Assembly: GCA_014204635.1 (NCBI GenBank)
Contig: JACHLS010000017.1
Span: 1-64,000 of the forward strand
Origin: Sporosarcina luteola
GTDB taxonomy: Bacteria; Bacillota; Bacilli; Bacillales_A; Planococcaceae
Direction: 5' to 3'
DNA length: 64,000 bases
Shown here: piece by piece, positions 51,902 to 60,840 of the stretch
How positions within the stretch are numbered: the first letter of the stretch is position 1
Layout: each line of letters begins with the position of its first letter
Program-made: the position numbers and the translations under genes
Notes under the pieces: generated by a model
What the model saw: only the letters and a program-made list of their open reading frames with translations
The model's database searches: none
What the model was told of the DNA's origin: nothing

Positions 51902-53269
51902 TTGGGTTCATACATACGAGTGTTTCAGGGAACGGCCTTTACTAGCAAGTCAACAAAGGAAGTAGCGGTGTGGAAGGATTGTTTATTTTGCATCGATGAA
52001 AACGGATTGATTGCCAAAATTGTTCAACCGACTGATTCGGAGTATGCCGAGTTGATAGAAGCATACGAGCGGACGGATGCATTTCAGCGTCTTGCTGAGG
52101 GAACCTACCTCTTGCCAGGGTTTGTCGATTTGCATGTGCATGCGCCTCAATGGATTCAGGCGGGCACCGCGCTGGATATCCCGCTCAGTGATTGGCTTCA
52201 GACGTACACGTTTCCGTCCGAGGCAAAGTTTGCGGACGTAGATTTTGCCAGAAGAGTGTATGAAGATGTAGTTGAGACACTGTTGGCGAACGGCACGACC
52301 ACCGCCCTCTATTTTGCGACAATCCATAAAGAAGCTAGCATCGCTTTGGCAGAAATCTGTGCGAATAAAGGACAGCGCGGCCTTGTAGGAAAGGTCGTCG
52401 CTGACAATACGGAGCAGACGCCTGATTTTTACCGTGATCAAGATACCGCAACTGCACTGCAGGAAACAGAGGAATTCATTGTGGCAGTCAAGGAACTGGC
52501 GAAACAGGTCAAGCAAGGGGTTTATCCTGTCGTGACTCCTCGTTTTATTCCGAGCTGCACAGATGAAGCACTGCAAGAATTAGGCAAATTGGCTGAGAAA
52601 TATGACACGCATATTCAATCTCATTGCAGTGAGAGCGATTGGGCGCACAGCTATGTGCAAGAACGTTTTGGCATGAATGATGCTAAAGCTTTGCATGGTT
52701 TCGGCCTCTTGCGTGAGAAATCGGTTATGGCCCATTCCAATTTCCTAACGGATGATGATGCCCGATTGTTCGCGAGCAATGGAAGTGCCATCGCACATTG
52801 CCCGGTATCCAATGCCTATTTTGCCAACAGCGTCCTGCCGCTTGCCCGCTTCATGGAGATGGGTGTGGAAATCGGCCTGGGCTCTGATATTTCAGGTGGT
52901 TTTTCACCAAGCCTGTATGATAATGCGCGCCAGGCTGTCATGTCATCCCGCATGTTGGAAGACGGGGTGGACACGGGGCTGCCCGCTGAGCAACGCGGTG
53001 TACCGAATTCCCGGATTACGCTGAACGAGGCTTTCTATTTAGCAACTGCCGGCGGCGGGGAAAGCCTCAGCCTGCCGATTGGCCGCTTAGAAGAAGGTTA
53101 TGCATGGGATGTCCAGTTAGTTGATACGAAACAAGCAGCGGCCCGGCTTCCGCTTTATGATCCAGAGGAAAGCGACTTGGATATCTTTCAGAAGATCCTC
53201 TACTTGGCAAGGCCAGAAAATATCCGTGAAGTGTGGGTTCAAGGCGAGAAGGTTCACAGCCGGAAGTAA
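51902..53269 (+). CDS. guaD: guanine deaminase (amidohydrolase type)
   Basis: Hydrolyses guanine to xanthine and ammonia. At 455 aa it belongs to the amidohydrolase-type guanine deaminases (E. coli GuaD type), not the small cytidine-deaminase-like type of B. subtilis. Metal ligands: LPGFVDLHVHAPQ (HxH, about residue 80), the QSHCSESDWAH segment with the third His, and GLGSDISGG with the Asp. The TTG at 51902 is chosen because AAGGAG lies 8 nt upstream. It releases ammonia, which may matter given the GuaA in this genome. Confidence 0.93.
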   Translation: MGSYIRVFQGTAFTSKSTKEVAVWKDCLFCIDENGLIAKIVQPTDSEYAELIEAYERTDAFQRLAEGTYLLPGFVDLHVHAPQWIQAGTALDIPLSDWLQTYTFPSEAKFADVDFARRVYEDVVETLLANGTTTALYFATIHKEASIALAEICANKGQRGLVGKVVADNTEQTPDFYRDQDTATALQETEEFIVAVKELAKQVKQGVYPVVTPRFIPSCTDEALQELGKLAEKYDTHIQSHCSESDWAHSYVQERFGMNDAKALHGFGLLREKSVMAHSNFLTDDDARLFASNGSAIAHCPVSNAYFANSVLPLARFMEMGVEIGLGSDISGGFSPSLYDNARQAVMSSRMLEDGVDTGLPAEQRGVPNSRITLNEAFYLATAGGGESLSLPIGRLEEGYAWDVQLVDTKQAAARLPLYDPEESDLDIFQKILYLARPENIREVWVQGEKVHSRK

Positions 53270-53275
53270 GAAATG

Positions 53276-53311
53276 AAAAAAGCGAGGAAAACTTACTTTC
53301 CTCGCTTTTTT
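53276..53311. terminator. bidirectional terminator
   Basis: Stem AAAAAAGCGAGGAAA/TTTCCTCGCTTTTTT between convergent guaD and the serine hydrolase gene. Confidence 0.93.
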
Positions 53312-53318
53312 ATTTATC

Positions 53319-54731
53319 TTATAAACCGGAAGTCTGCCTCATAATATGCCTTCCTCCGTAGACAATTCGTTCTATTTCACCACTGGCATTTTCAACGAAT
53401 TGAAGAATATCCGAATTGTCTTCAGATCCCATGAATACATTTTTCCCGATGCACCGAAGCGGACGGAAAAGACCATTGGATTCCAAGCCAAACTGTTCAT
53501 CCCGGATTGCTACTTCGACATTCATCCCTTCGCCAGAGATATAAACCCCTTCGAATTTCCGGAGTTCTTGCTCCGTGACCGGCATGATATCGTACGTAAA
53601 CGGGGACGCATCATAGGAACGCCCTTCTATTTTATTCAAGGCACCCAGCAATAGGTCGCCCGCTTCCACGTCGGCAACATTCGTCAAAATGACACCGGAT
53701 AACTTTTTGTCCGGAATGGCACACATATAAGAGGAGACCCCTTTTAATCCGCCCCCATGACTAATTAACTTGGAGCCGAAGTAGTCTGGAATGATGCGAA
53801 GTCCATACCCGTAGCAATTTCCCGGCTCATATTCCACGTGAGGCGTCATCATCTGTTCAATGCTTTCTTTGGATAAAATCCGAACTCCTTCGACAACTCC
53901 CTCATTCAAGTACATCTCCAAATAACGGAGAATATCATGTACCGTTGATTTCAAATATCCAACGGCACGCATAGATGGAGCATCCCACCAGAGCGGCGCT
54001 TCATATACTTGGGATCCATCTTTCGTTTTCATATATAGCGTCGTTACATTGTCCAGTTTGTCCAACAGTTTCATGTCAAAGAAGCTGCGGGTCATGCCTG
54101 CCGGAATCAGTATATTTTCTTCAATAAAAGACTCATATGAACGGCCGCTTGCGCGGGCAATAATGACGCCAAGCAAACCATAGGAATCATTGGAGTAGCT
54201 GTAATAGTCACCGGGTATGCCAAGCCACTCAAATTCATCATTCGCCATGAATGCAAGCATTTCATCGTATGTTTCAATATGCGGTCCTGGATTATTCAAC
54301 AAATCCAAACCATAATCCTTTGCGGACGGATCTTGCTCTATGCAGTTTTTCCGGGCATAGACATGTGTGGCGAGTGGTGGATAGCCCGCCGTATGCGTCA
54401 TGAGGTGGTGAATTGTAATCTGCTCTGCTTGATTACTCGAGCCTTTCAACTCTGGTAAATAAGTGACAATCGCATCTTGAACGGCCAGCTTTCCTTCCTC
54501 TTGAAGCTTCATGATGCCTGCGCACGTGAACGATTTAGTCATCGACGCGATGCCGAACACCGTGTCCGCTGTGACGGGCAGTTGTGATGCCTCGTTCCGG
54601 AATCCGAACCCTTTATCAACAACAGGAACGTGATCTTGTCTGATACCTATCATCGCTCCTGGAACCAATTCCTTTTCACACCATTCTTTCGCATATTGCT
54701 CAATAGATGTTTCGATAATCGTCTCTTTCAT
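53319..54731 (-). CDS. serine hydrolase, class C beta-lactamase-like
   Basis: A 470-aa protein of the beta-lactamase/esterase (COG1680) superfamily. Motif 1 SxxK is SMTKSF (about residue 62), motif 2 YxN is YSND (about residue 185) and motif 3 is HGG in ISHGGGLKG (about residue 335). There is a C-terminal beta-rich domain (380-470). No signal peptide is visible, so the enzyme appears cytoplasmic and is more likely a peptidase or esterase than a resistance enzyme. It lies 15 nt after the class A-like hydrolase gene and is probably cotranscribed with it. Confidence 0.88.
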   Translation of the reverse strand: MKETIIETSIEQYAKEWCEKELVPGAMIGIRQDHVPVVDKGFGFRNEASQLPVTADTVFGIASMTKSFTCAGIMKLQEEGKLAVQDAIVTYLPELKGSSNQAEQITIHHLMTHTAGYPPLATHVYARKNCIEQDPSAKDYGLDLLNNPGPHIETYDEMLAFMANDEFEWLGIPGDYYSYSNDSYGLLGVIIARASGRSYESFIEENILIPAGMTRSFFDMKLLDKLDNVTTLYMKTKDGSQVYEAPLWWDAPSMRAVGYLKSTVHDILRYLEMYLNEGVVEGVRILSKESIEQMMTPHVEYEPGNCYGYGLRIIPDYFGSKLISHGGGLKGVSSYMCAIPDKKLSGVILTNVADVEAGDLLLGALNKIEGRSYDASPFTYDIMPVTEQELRKFEGVYISGEGMNVEVAIRDEQFGLESNGLFRPLRCIGKNVFMGSEDNSDILQFVENASGEIERIVYGGRHIMRQTSGL

Positions 54732-54746
54732 ATACGTTCTCCCCCA

Positions 54747-55550
54747 TTATGATGTGATGAATGAATACATCCTTGTACCGATTTCCGCGATTGTTTCCTG
54801 TGCCTTTCGGTCATCTTCATCCTCCGAAAGAATAGTGATGGCGATGGCCTTCTTGCCGGCATACAGGATAGCCGCCTCGTGTGTGATTCCTTCCACATTC
54901 CCCGTCTTGCTGGCAACTTCCCAGTCGCTAATAGATCCGACTACCGCTGTCTGAGGCGCTGGCAATAAAGACGTAAAGCCATTGGATAGTTGTTGTTGTT
55001 TCATGATGCGTGTCATTTGGTGGCTTGCATGCAGCGATACGCACTCCCCCTTAGCCAGCAAGCGGAGGACTGTTGTCATATCCGAAGCAGTTATACAATT
55101 GGTCGCCTTTCGATCAACAGGTACAATCATTAATTTATGATGGATTTCACTCTGCCTCATGCCGATTTCACTCATGACAAATTGAATCCTCTCCAGACCC
55201 AGTAAGTCGATCAACAAATTCGTTGCCGTATTATCACTTTGAATTATCATCAAGGTGACCAAGTCATAAAGAGGCAGTTGGATGCCAGCTGTCATATGTT
55301 GCAAAACGCCGCACCCGCCCACTTGATCTTCCGCTTCCAAAATTAGCTGATCGCTTAGACGGAGTTCACCTTTCTCCGCTAGCTTGAACACGGTCACCAT
55401 AATCGGAATTTTAATGAGGCTTGCTGCATAGAACTGCCTGTCTCCTAGCAAAGTGAATGTTGAGCTGCCTGTAATCTCCTCTACTGCAACAGACCAGTTC
55501 CCTTTAACATTCTCGACGCTTCTTTCAATCGCGTTCTGTAACCCTCCCAT
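54747..55550 (-). CDS. serine hydrolase, class A beta-lactamase-like fold
   Basis: A 267-aa protein with the class A motifs SLIK (SxxK, about residue 44), SDN (about residue 105) and KTG (about residue 215). The omega loop, which in true class A enzymes holds the Glu166-x-x-Leu-Asn motif, reads HHKLMIVPVDRKATN and has no such Glu. No signal peptide is seen. Together these argue against a classical secreted beta-lactamase. Upstream spacing to the SRPBCC gene is 18 nt, so a longer operon is likely. Confidence 0.85.
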   Translation of the reverse strand: MGGLQNAIERSVENVKGNWSVAVEEITGSSTFTLLGDRQFYAASLIKIPIMVTVFKLAEKGELRLSDQLILEAEDQVGGCGVLQHMTAGIQLPLYDLVTLMIIQSDNTATNLLIDLLGLERIQFVMSEIGMRQSEIHHKLMIVPVDRKATNCITASDMTTVLRLLAKGECVSLHASHQMTRIMKQQQLSNGFTSLLPAPQTAVVGSISDWEVASKTGNVEGITHEAAILYAGKKAIAITILSEDEDDRKAQETIAEIGTRMYSFITS

Positions 55551-55568
55551 GGCCTCTCCCTCACTCTA

Positions 55569-56009
55569 TCAATGTACTAAAGAAGCCCGCAATGTCGTGA
55601 TCCCGTTTTCCAAATACCCCTTCAAACAGGTCAGCATATACACCCAGCCCTCTTTTTGGCCGAGCATTTTCGGTAGGATGTGCGGATCGTCCGGCCGGAG
55701 TCCCGCCTCTTCGACAGACACTAGAGTTGCTTGATCATCCAGCTCCTCCAGTTGGAATGTAACGACTGTCTCCTGTCCTTCTTCTCCCCATGAGAAAACA
55801 ATCTGTCGAGCTTCCTCAAGTTTTTTAACATGAACTTTCCCCTCTGCGTTGTATTCTTCATATTTCCACGTGATCGTCTTTCCCGTCTCCATTTGATGAG
55901 TTCCCGAAGAAAACCAGTAAAGGGACATTTGATTCGGGTCCACAATCGCGTAAAACACGTCTTTTGCTGGTTTTTGTATTTTCATTTTCGTTCGAATTGT
56001 CGTATCCAT
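55569..56009 (-). CDS. SRPBCC/AHSA1-like domain protein
   Basis: A 146-aa protein of the START/Bet v1-like superfamily, AHSA1 branch. Typical phrases are the IQKPAKDVFYAIVDP start, the WKYEEYNAEGKVHV strand and the closing GWVYMLTCLKGYLENG helix. It forms a hydrophobic-ligand-binding pocket in relatives; the ligand here is unknown. GAGGAGAGTTGAG lies before the ATG. Confidence 0.88.
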   Translation of the reverse strand: MDTTIRTKMKIQKPAKDVFYAIVDPNQMSLYWFSSGTHQMETGKTITWKYEEYNAEGKVHVKKLEEARQIVFSWGEEGQETVVTFQLEELDDQATLVSVEEAGLRPDDPHILPKMLGQKEGWVYMLTCLKGYLENGITTLRASLVH

Positions 56010-56021
56010 CTCAACTCTCCT

Positions 56022-56705
56022 CTAGTCGTTTCCGATATGCTTTAATGCTTCTCGCCTGCTTAACGGCTTCAATGTGTTTTCTCGAACGAATGTCTTCACT
56101 GCCTGAGGGTTCGTTTTTGCATATTCCCGCAAAACCCACCCGATCGCTTTCTGAATGAAAAATTCGTGTGAGTCTGCGTGCCGGCGAATCATCTTGAACA
56201 GCAAATCCGTATCCGTTTCTCCTTTGTATTTCAACTGATGCAAAATAGCGGAACGGTTGACCCATAGATTGTCAGAATTCGCCCATTCCCACATCGTCTG
56301 TTCGCCCAGCGCCCGGTCTTTTCTCACGATATGGCCGACAATTGTCGGGGCGATGGAATCCACACTATCCCACCATGCTTTTGTTTCAATTAACTCTCGC
56401 AATATCGAATAATTGTCCGTCGTTAGATGCTTCCGCATTTTTTCGATCAAACCGATTGCAGCATATTGATACTCCCGTTCCGGCAAATGATATAACTTCC
56501 ATGCTTCCGTGAACAGCTCTTCCGGCAGAGGCAAATCATAGGCTGCAAACTGCTCACGCAGCAATTCCTTCCGTAACGGGCTTTTAATTCCTAAAAAAGG
56601 AAATTGATGCTTCATATAGGCTTCCATCGGTCCCGCCAGCTCTTCATTCCGGTGCGCATCAAATTTTTCAACGATTCTTTTATGGTCCCATGGCCTTTTC
56701 ATCAT
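56022..56705 (-). CDS. alkD: DNA alkylation repair protein (AlkD-like)
   Basis: A 227-aa all-helical HEAT-repeat DNA glycosylase that removes alkylated purines. Features are PFLGIKSPLRKELLR near the N-terminus, the WWDSVDSIAP segment containing the catalytic Asp (Asp113 in the B. cereus enzyme), and the LWVNRSAILHQL and IQKAIGWVLREY repeats. It lies in a run of closely spaced minus-strand genes. Confidence 0.92.
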   Translation of the reverse strand: MMKRPWDHKRIVEKFDAHRNEELAGPMEAYMKHQFPFLGIKSPLRKELLREQFAAYDLPLPEELFTEAWKLYHLPEREYQYAAIGLIEKMRKHLTTDNYSILRELIETKAWWDSVDSIAPTIVGHIVRKDRALGEQTMWEWANSDNLWVNRSAILHQLKYKGETDTDLLFKMIRRHADSHEFFIQKAIGWVLREYAKTNPQAVKTFVRENTLKPLSRREALKHIGND

Positions 56706-56717
56706 TTCCCTGCCTTT

Positions 56718-57260
56718 TCAATTCGTCGATTGATGTTCCTTCAACATTTTCTCCAGATAGGCAGCGGAATCACCTTTTGGAATACTGAGACTCTTCCACT
56801 CATCTCCTTTGACCTGCTTGCCAATGAACATGATCTGTCCCACATGAGCAGCATAATGCACCATCTGCCGCTCTATCGCGTCCAATGCGGAATGTTGCTG
56901 TCCGCGGATTCGAATGCTTTTAAGCAAATCCTCCTCCGTCAATTCAGCCAGTGCACGGAAAAATACTGTCCACCCCTGCTCCCATTCGCTCAGCAGTTCC
57001 TCCCTTGGTAAGCGGGCCTCAATGAACTCAGCCTCCCGATTCCGACTCGGCTTCTCGCCGTCTGTCCTCAGGAAGTTGGTCCATCGGGACATCATATTTC
57101 CAGCCATATGCTGGATGAGAATGGCGATGCTGTTGGATGTGTCATTAAACGTCCAATAGAAATCCTCCTCGTCCAGCTGTTGAAATACTCTTTCAGCCTG
57201 ATCCTTCAACGTAGCAGACCGTTCTTGGATCACCCGTAAATATTCTGTACCGATTGACAT
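56718..57260 (-). CDS. DinB-like protein (DUF1572)
   Basis: About 180 aa, four-helix bundle fold of the DinB/YfiT superfamily. Metal-ligand-type histidines are seen in ILIQHMAGN (about residue 52) and MVHYAAHVGQI (about residue 137), spaced as in DUF1572 proteins. ATG at 57260 is chosen for AAGGAG 7-8 nt upstream; the longer frame is not supported. Some relatives are thiol-dependent metalloenzymes; the reaction here is unknown. Confidence 0.85.
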   Translation of the reverse strand: MSIGTEYLRVIQERSATLKDQAERVFQQLDEEDFYWTFNDTSNSIAILIQHMAGNMMSRWTNFLRTDGEKPSRNREAEFIEARLPREELLSEWEQGWTVFFRALAELTEEDLLKSIRIRGQQHSALDAIERQMVHYAAHVGQIMFIGKQVKGDEWKSLSIPKGDSAAYLEKMLKEHQSTN

Positions 57261-57279
57261 GTTGTTTTCTCCTTCCATT

Positions 57280-57711
57280 TCAATCTGCATCCACCTTAGT
57301 GATAGTAGGCTCCGAATACGACAAAATATCAACAATGATCTCATGACAACCGAGCATGTAATGCACAAGTGGTTCGTTGAATAACTCTTTTGCTACACTA
57401 TGTTCCTTATAAAAATAATCAAGCAAAGTAGACTGGTCGTAAATACGGAAATCATCCCCGTGGAACGTATTATAGTCATTCCAACGAGTAAAATCCTCCA
57501 CTGACACCATATAGGTCACATAATAAGGAAAATCTATATGATATGTAGTGACGTTGCTTTCCGGATGAGGGTGAATTAGCAAGTCGGACACCTCACGGCT
57601 CCGATTGACGACAATCCGAAGATTGACTCCGTTTTCCGGAGCCCGCAAAGCTTGCTCAAATGAAAGAAAATACCCCGTGTCTTGCCCGAACTCTTCAAAA
57701 TTCATACCCAT
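57280..57711 (-). CDS. hypothetical protein, 143 aa
   Basis: Starts MGMNFEEFGQDTGYFLSFEQ with GGAGGGG 9 nt upstream (an ATG two codons later is also possible). Soluble, rich in aromatic residues and Asp/His, with segments such as TYHIDFPYYVTYMVS and HYMLGCHEIIVDIL. I do not recognise the family. It lies between a GNAT acetyltransferase and a DinB-like gene in one minus-strand cluster. Confidence 0.75.
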   Translation of the reverse strand: MGMNFEEFGQDTGYFLSFEQALRAPENGVNLRIVVNRSREVSDLLIHPHPESNVTTYHIDFPYYVTYMVSVEDFTRWNDYNTFHGDDFRIYDQSTLLDYFYKEHSVAKELFNEPLVHYMLGCHEIIVDILSYSEPTITKVDAD

Positions 57712-57740
57712 TTTACTTCGCCCCTCCCACGTCAAAGACA

Positions 57741-58277
57741 CTAGTCCCTCTCTAGATACTCATCCTGCAAAATCCCCATATGGCAAATATCATGCCAACC
57801 TCCATTTCGGAACAACGCTTCCCGGCTAGCCCCTTCGTGCTGAAATCCAATTTTCTCGTAAAGAGAAATTGCTTTCTTATTAAATGAAAAGACACGCAAT
57901 GAAACACGATGCAGATTCATTTCTTGAAAGGCGTAATCCAATAACAAGGTCAACGCTTCCCTGCCATATCCTTTTCCATGGAATTCCTTCTCCCCGATAT
58001 CAATAATGCATTCCGCATTCCGATTCTTCATATCGATATGAATCAATGAAGTAATGCCGATTGTTTGGTCGCTAAGTCGATCCACGATCATATAGCTTTT
58101 GCCATCCGTAGAACCAAGGATAACTCCATTGACAAATTCTTCTGTCTCTTGAGATGAATATAGATCGAGCGCAGGATTTGTCGAAATCATCACTTCCATA
58201 TCATTTCGCCACCTATGATATGTAAGAATATCTTCCACTTCCATTTTCCGCAGTCTGACCCTCTTTGTTTGAAACAT
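57741..58277 (-). CDS. GNAT-family N-acetyltransferase (RimJ/RimL-like)
   Basis: A 178-aa acetyltransferase. The acetyl-CoA-binding motif is seen as EFHGKGYGREALTLLLDYAF (about residues 95-114), followed by NLHRVSLRVFSFNKKAISLY and EKIGFQHEG, classical for RimJ/RimL-type proteins. ATG at 58277 follows GAAAGGGGCAGGACG. The acceptor (protein N-terminus, antibiotic or small amine) is unknown. First gene of the minus-strand cluster running down to 53.3 kb. Confidence 0.9.
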   Translation of the reverse strand: MFQTKRVRLRKMEVEDILTYHRWRNDMEVMISTNPALDLYSSQETEEFVNGVILGSTDGKSYMIVDRLSDQTIGITSLIHIDMKNRNAECIIDIGEKEFHGKGYGREALTLLLDYAFQEMNLHRVSLRVFSFNKKAISLYEKIGFQHEGASREALFRNGGWHDICHMGILQDEYLERD

Positions 58278-58423
58278 CGTCCTGCCCCTTTCTATTCCGT
58301 TCTTTTTTATGTACAATCATTCACTCTCTTTACATCAATTCGATAAAGAAGATGCCAAGTCCTGCCCCTCCGGCCAAAGGAGGGAAAAATATAAGTTTTC
58401 TATCATTTAAATCATACATAGCA

Positions 58424-58451
58424 AAAGGCCGAGCCTAATGGCCCAGCCCTT
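58424..58451 (-). terminator. terminator after MATE gene
   Basis: Stem AAGGGCTGGGCC with GGCTCGGCCTT (imperfect), then TTGC on the minus strand. Confidence 0.65.
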
Positions 58452-58457
58452 GCTTGT

Positions 58458-59852
58458 TTACACTATTTCGGGTTGTGGCTGCTCCTCACGGATAGGAATC
58501 GGATCAACGAGCGCATATCGTTCCCATGCCCTGCTCTTCCATCTGAACGCCATGGCAATCGCACGTATCCATTCATCCGTGGCGATCGCAAGCCAGATGC
58601 CGACGAGACCCATATCGAGAACAAACACAAAGAAATAACCGAGCGGCAGACTGATCATCACCATGGAGATGGCGCCCATTAGGACAGGGAACTTCGCGTC
58701 ACCTGACGCCCGCAACGAGTTGATGATGACAATGTTGAACGTCCGTCCCGTTTCCAGCAGACAGGACAGCAGCAAAACGGATGCACCTAGCTGGATGATC
58801 GATTCATTATCCGTGAACAAGCGCATGAGCGGATAGCGAAGCACCATAACGACTGCCACAACAGCAATCGTAAAGAGGATTGCGCGCCGGAAAGAGGCCC
58901 AGAGTTGCCGGTATGCCTCCTCCTTATCGCCGCTGCCGACAAGACGGCCAACAATGATCGACGTGCCTAATCCGATGGCGAGCGCAAATAGATAACTGAA
59001 CATCGAGATGTTCGTCGCGTATTGCCGTGCCGCAAGCGCCTCTGTTCCAAGGTACGTGACGTAATAGAGGAAAACAATCTGGCACGCCTGATACAAAATC
59101 TGTTCGAATGCGGAAGGCAAACCGATATGCAGAATTTTTCGCACGTATTCTTTTGACCATGTAATGTAATAGCGGAATTCAATACGATATTCCAATACTT
59201 GATACAGCAGCCATACAAAAACGAACAATGCGATAAGCCGGCTTCCGACTGATGAAATAGCTGCACCTTGTACACCAAGAGCCGGCATGCCGAATTTGCC
59301 GAAAATGAGTGCATAGTTCCCGACAACGTGGATGACGTTCATCCCTAACGATACGAACATCGTCTGTTTCGTAAACCCATGCACACGAATAACGGCGGCT
59401 AGGGAGTTGATGATCGCCTGAAGGAAAATTGCTCCTCCGACAATCGTCAAATACGCCTTCGCATGTGTCAGCACATCCCCTTGCAAATTCATCGCCTGCA
59501 TCATATGACTCGTGAATAGAAGGAACACCCCGCTGATTCCGAGACCGACCAACAAGTTGAGTGACACCGCAAGAGCCGAAATCTTAGACGCCTCGACAAA
59601 ACGACGAGAACCGAGATATTGGGCCACAACGATTGCTGCCCCATTTCCGACAACTTCCAAAACGAGAATGGCAATCTGGACGTATTGGTTTGCTGCCCCT
59701 ACCCCTGACACCGCATCATCAGATAAAGCACTCAGCATGAATGTGTCAGCCAATCCCATCAACATAAACAAAAACAACTCAAGAAAAATAGGCCACGTCA
59801 GGTGAAACAAACTAAGTTTCGTCCCCGGGCCCTTGACTGCAGCAACTGCCAT
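58458..59852 (-). CDS. MATE-family efflux transporter
   Basis: A 464-aa membrane protein with 12 predicted helices in two related halves, of the multidrug and toxin extrusion family. MatE-type segments include GLADTFMLSALSDDAVSGVG, AIVVAQYLGSRR and LGTSIIVGRLVGSGDKEEAY. Start at 59852 (MAVAAVKGPG). A leader of about 200 nt with a short frame and a hairpin lies upstream. Drug or metabolite range unknown. Confidence 0.9.
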   Translation of the reverse strand: MAVAAVKGPGTKLSLFHLTWPIFLELFLFMLMGLADTFMLSALSDDAVSGVGAANQYVQIAILVLEVVGNGAAIVVAQYLGSRRFVEASKISALAVSLNLLVGLGISGVFLLFTSHMMQAMNLQGDVLTHAKAYLTIVGGAIFLQAIINSLAAVIRVHGFTKQTMFVSLGMNVIHVVGNYALIFGKFGMPALGVQGAAISSVGSRLIALFVFVWLLYQVLEYRIEFRYYITWSKEYVRKILHIGLPSAFEQILYQACQIVFLYYVTYLGTEALAARQYATNISMFSYLFALAIGLGTSIIVGRLVGSGDKEEAYRQLWASFRRAILFTIAVVAVVMVLRYPLMRLFTDNESIIQLGASVLLLSCLLETGRTFNIVIINSLRASGDAKFPVLMGAISMVMISLPLGYFFVFVLDMGLVGIWLAIATDEWIRAIAMAFRWKSRAWERYALVDPIPIREEQPQPEIV

Positions 59853-59970
59853 CTATTTCATCGCCTTCTTTACTAATCTAATTCGCAAAACAGGAATAGC
59901 TTATCATAGATAGTAGCGGATGAACATCTTTTTTGCATGTTGAAATTATATTATTTTCGTAAAGAGAAAT

Positions 59971-60032
59971 AGGAGCAGCTTTGCTAGCCAATCCACCACA
60001 AGATACTATTGGTCATGCGTGCATTTGCTCCT
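59971..60032 (-). promoter_or_regulatory. possible leader peptide and hairpin upstream of MATE gene
   Basis: On the minus strand AGGAGCA (60026-60032) pairs with TGCTCCT (59971-59977). Between them is a 10-codon frame MTNSILWWIG (59984-60016), whose only Shine-Dalgarno-like sequence is that same AGGAG. The hairpin would thus hide the site. This recalls leader-peptide attenuators of resistance genes, but it is only a pattern. Confidence 0.35.
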
Positions 60033-60125
60033 AATCCAGGTTCCACTTCCAAAATCCTTCATACATACAAATAATAGTACTTCTACTTCATTGCATACCT
60101 CAATTTGTATGAACTATTTTACCCG

Positions 60126-60154
60126 TTCAGTAGACTTCCTAGAATCTGTATAAT
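60126..60154 (+). promoter_or_regulatory. promoter of the Nudix pseudogene
   Basis: TTCAGT (60126-60131), 17 bp with a TG extension, TATAAT (60149-60154). Confidence 0.6.
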
Positions 60155-60178
60155 AGATATAGGCAAAACAAATAATCC

Positions 60179-60617
60179 ATGAAAGAGGCGATAGATCAAT
60201 TGAAAGTTCGGGAGAATATCGTAGCATTCATCTATACAAGAATTCCGGAAATCTCCTTTTTGCTATTAAAGAGAACTATGAACAGAGGTGGGTTTTGGCA
60301 ACCCGTCAGCGATGCGATTGAAAATGAGGAAGAGCCTATTCAAACGGTTAAGCGGGAACTATTCGAGGAAACTGGTACTACAAATATAATGAGCATTTCT
60401 GTTTGATTTGGAATTTGTATGTGGAGCCCTTAAAAATAACAAGATGATGAAAATGAAAGACATTTGCTTCGGTGTAGAAATTCCCCAAGCTATTTCTATT
60501 CAATTATCTGATGAGCCTTCCGCGTACAAATGGTGTACATATGATGAAATGTATTCGTATATTAATCGGGAACCTAGCCGCCTGTCCTTTGAGAAGCTGG
60601 TCCAATCAATTGAATGA
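60179..60617 (+). pseudogene. Nudix hydrolase gene, frameshifted
   Basis: The first frame (60179-60406) gives MKEAIDQLKVRENIVAFIYT and a Nudix box ending in KRELFEETG, then stops at TGA 60404. The second frame continues from about 60405 (DLEFVCGALKNNK, then CFGVEIPQAISIQLSDEPSA and YKWCTYDEMYSYI) to 60617, a normal Nudix C-terminus. A single-base shift near 60401-60405 would join them into about 146 aa. The Nudix box is also damaged: the usual Gly before the first Glu is Asp (SDAIENEEEP). No good ribosome binding site precedes the ATG. The family cleaves nucleoside diphosphate derivatives; this copy is probably dead. Confidence 0.8.
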
Positions 60618-60784
60618 GCGAGTAGGAAGAATATCGTTTGTGTTCACATGCGGATGGATGACTGACTCGACGCTAAAATGGATACGGCTCCTGTTGTGCA
60701 GGAATTTATGTTGCAATAAATTAAACATGCAGAGCATTGTTTCAGGAAGTTATTAACCAAATATTATTTATATCTAAAAATAAT

Positions 60785-60818
60785 AAAGGGAGCTGAGATT
60801 ATAGTTCTAGCTCCCTTT
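60785..60818 (-). terminator. terminator after alpha/beta hydrolase gene
   Basis: Stem AAAGGGAGCT/AGCTCCCTTT, then ATTATTTTT on the minus strand. Confidence 0.85.
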
Positions 60819-60840
60819 AGTTTGAATTGGTAACAAGTCC

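Noticed and set aside
54747-55550. Secreted class A beta-lactamase (resistance gene)
   Set aside because: No signal peptide and no omega-loop Glu; better described as a serine hydrolase.
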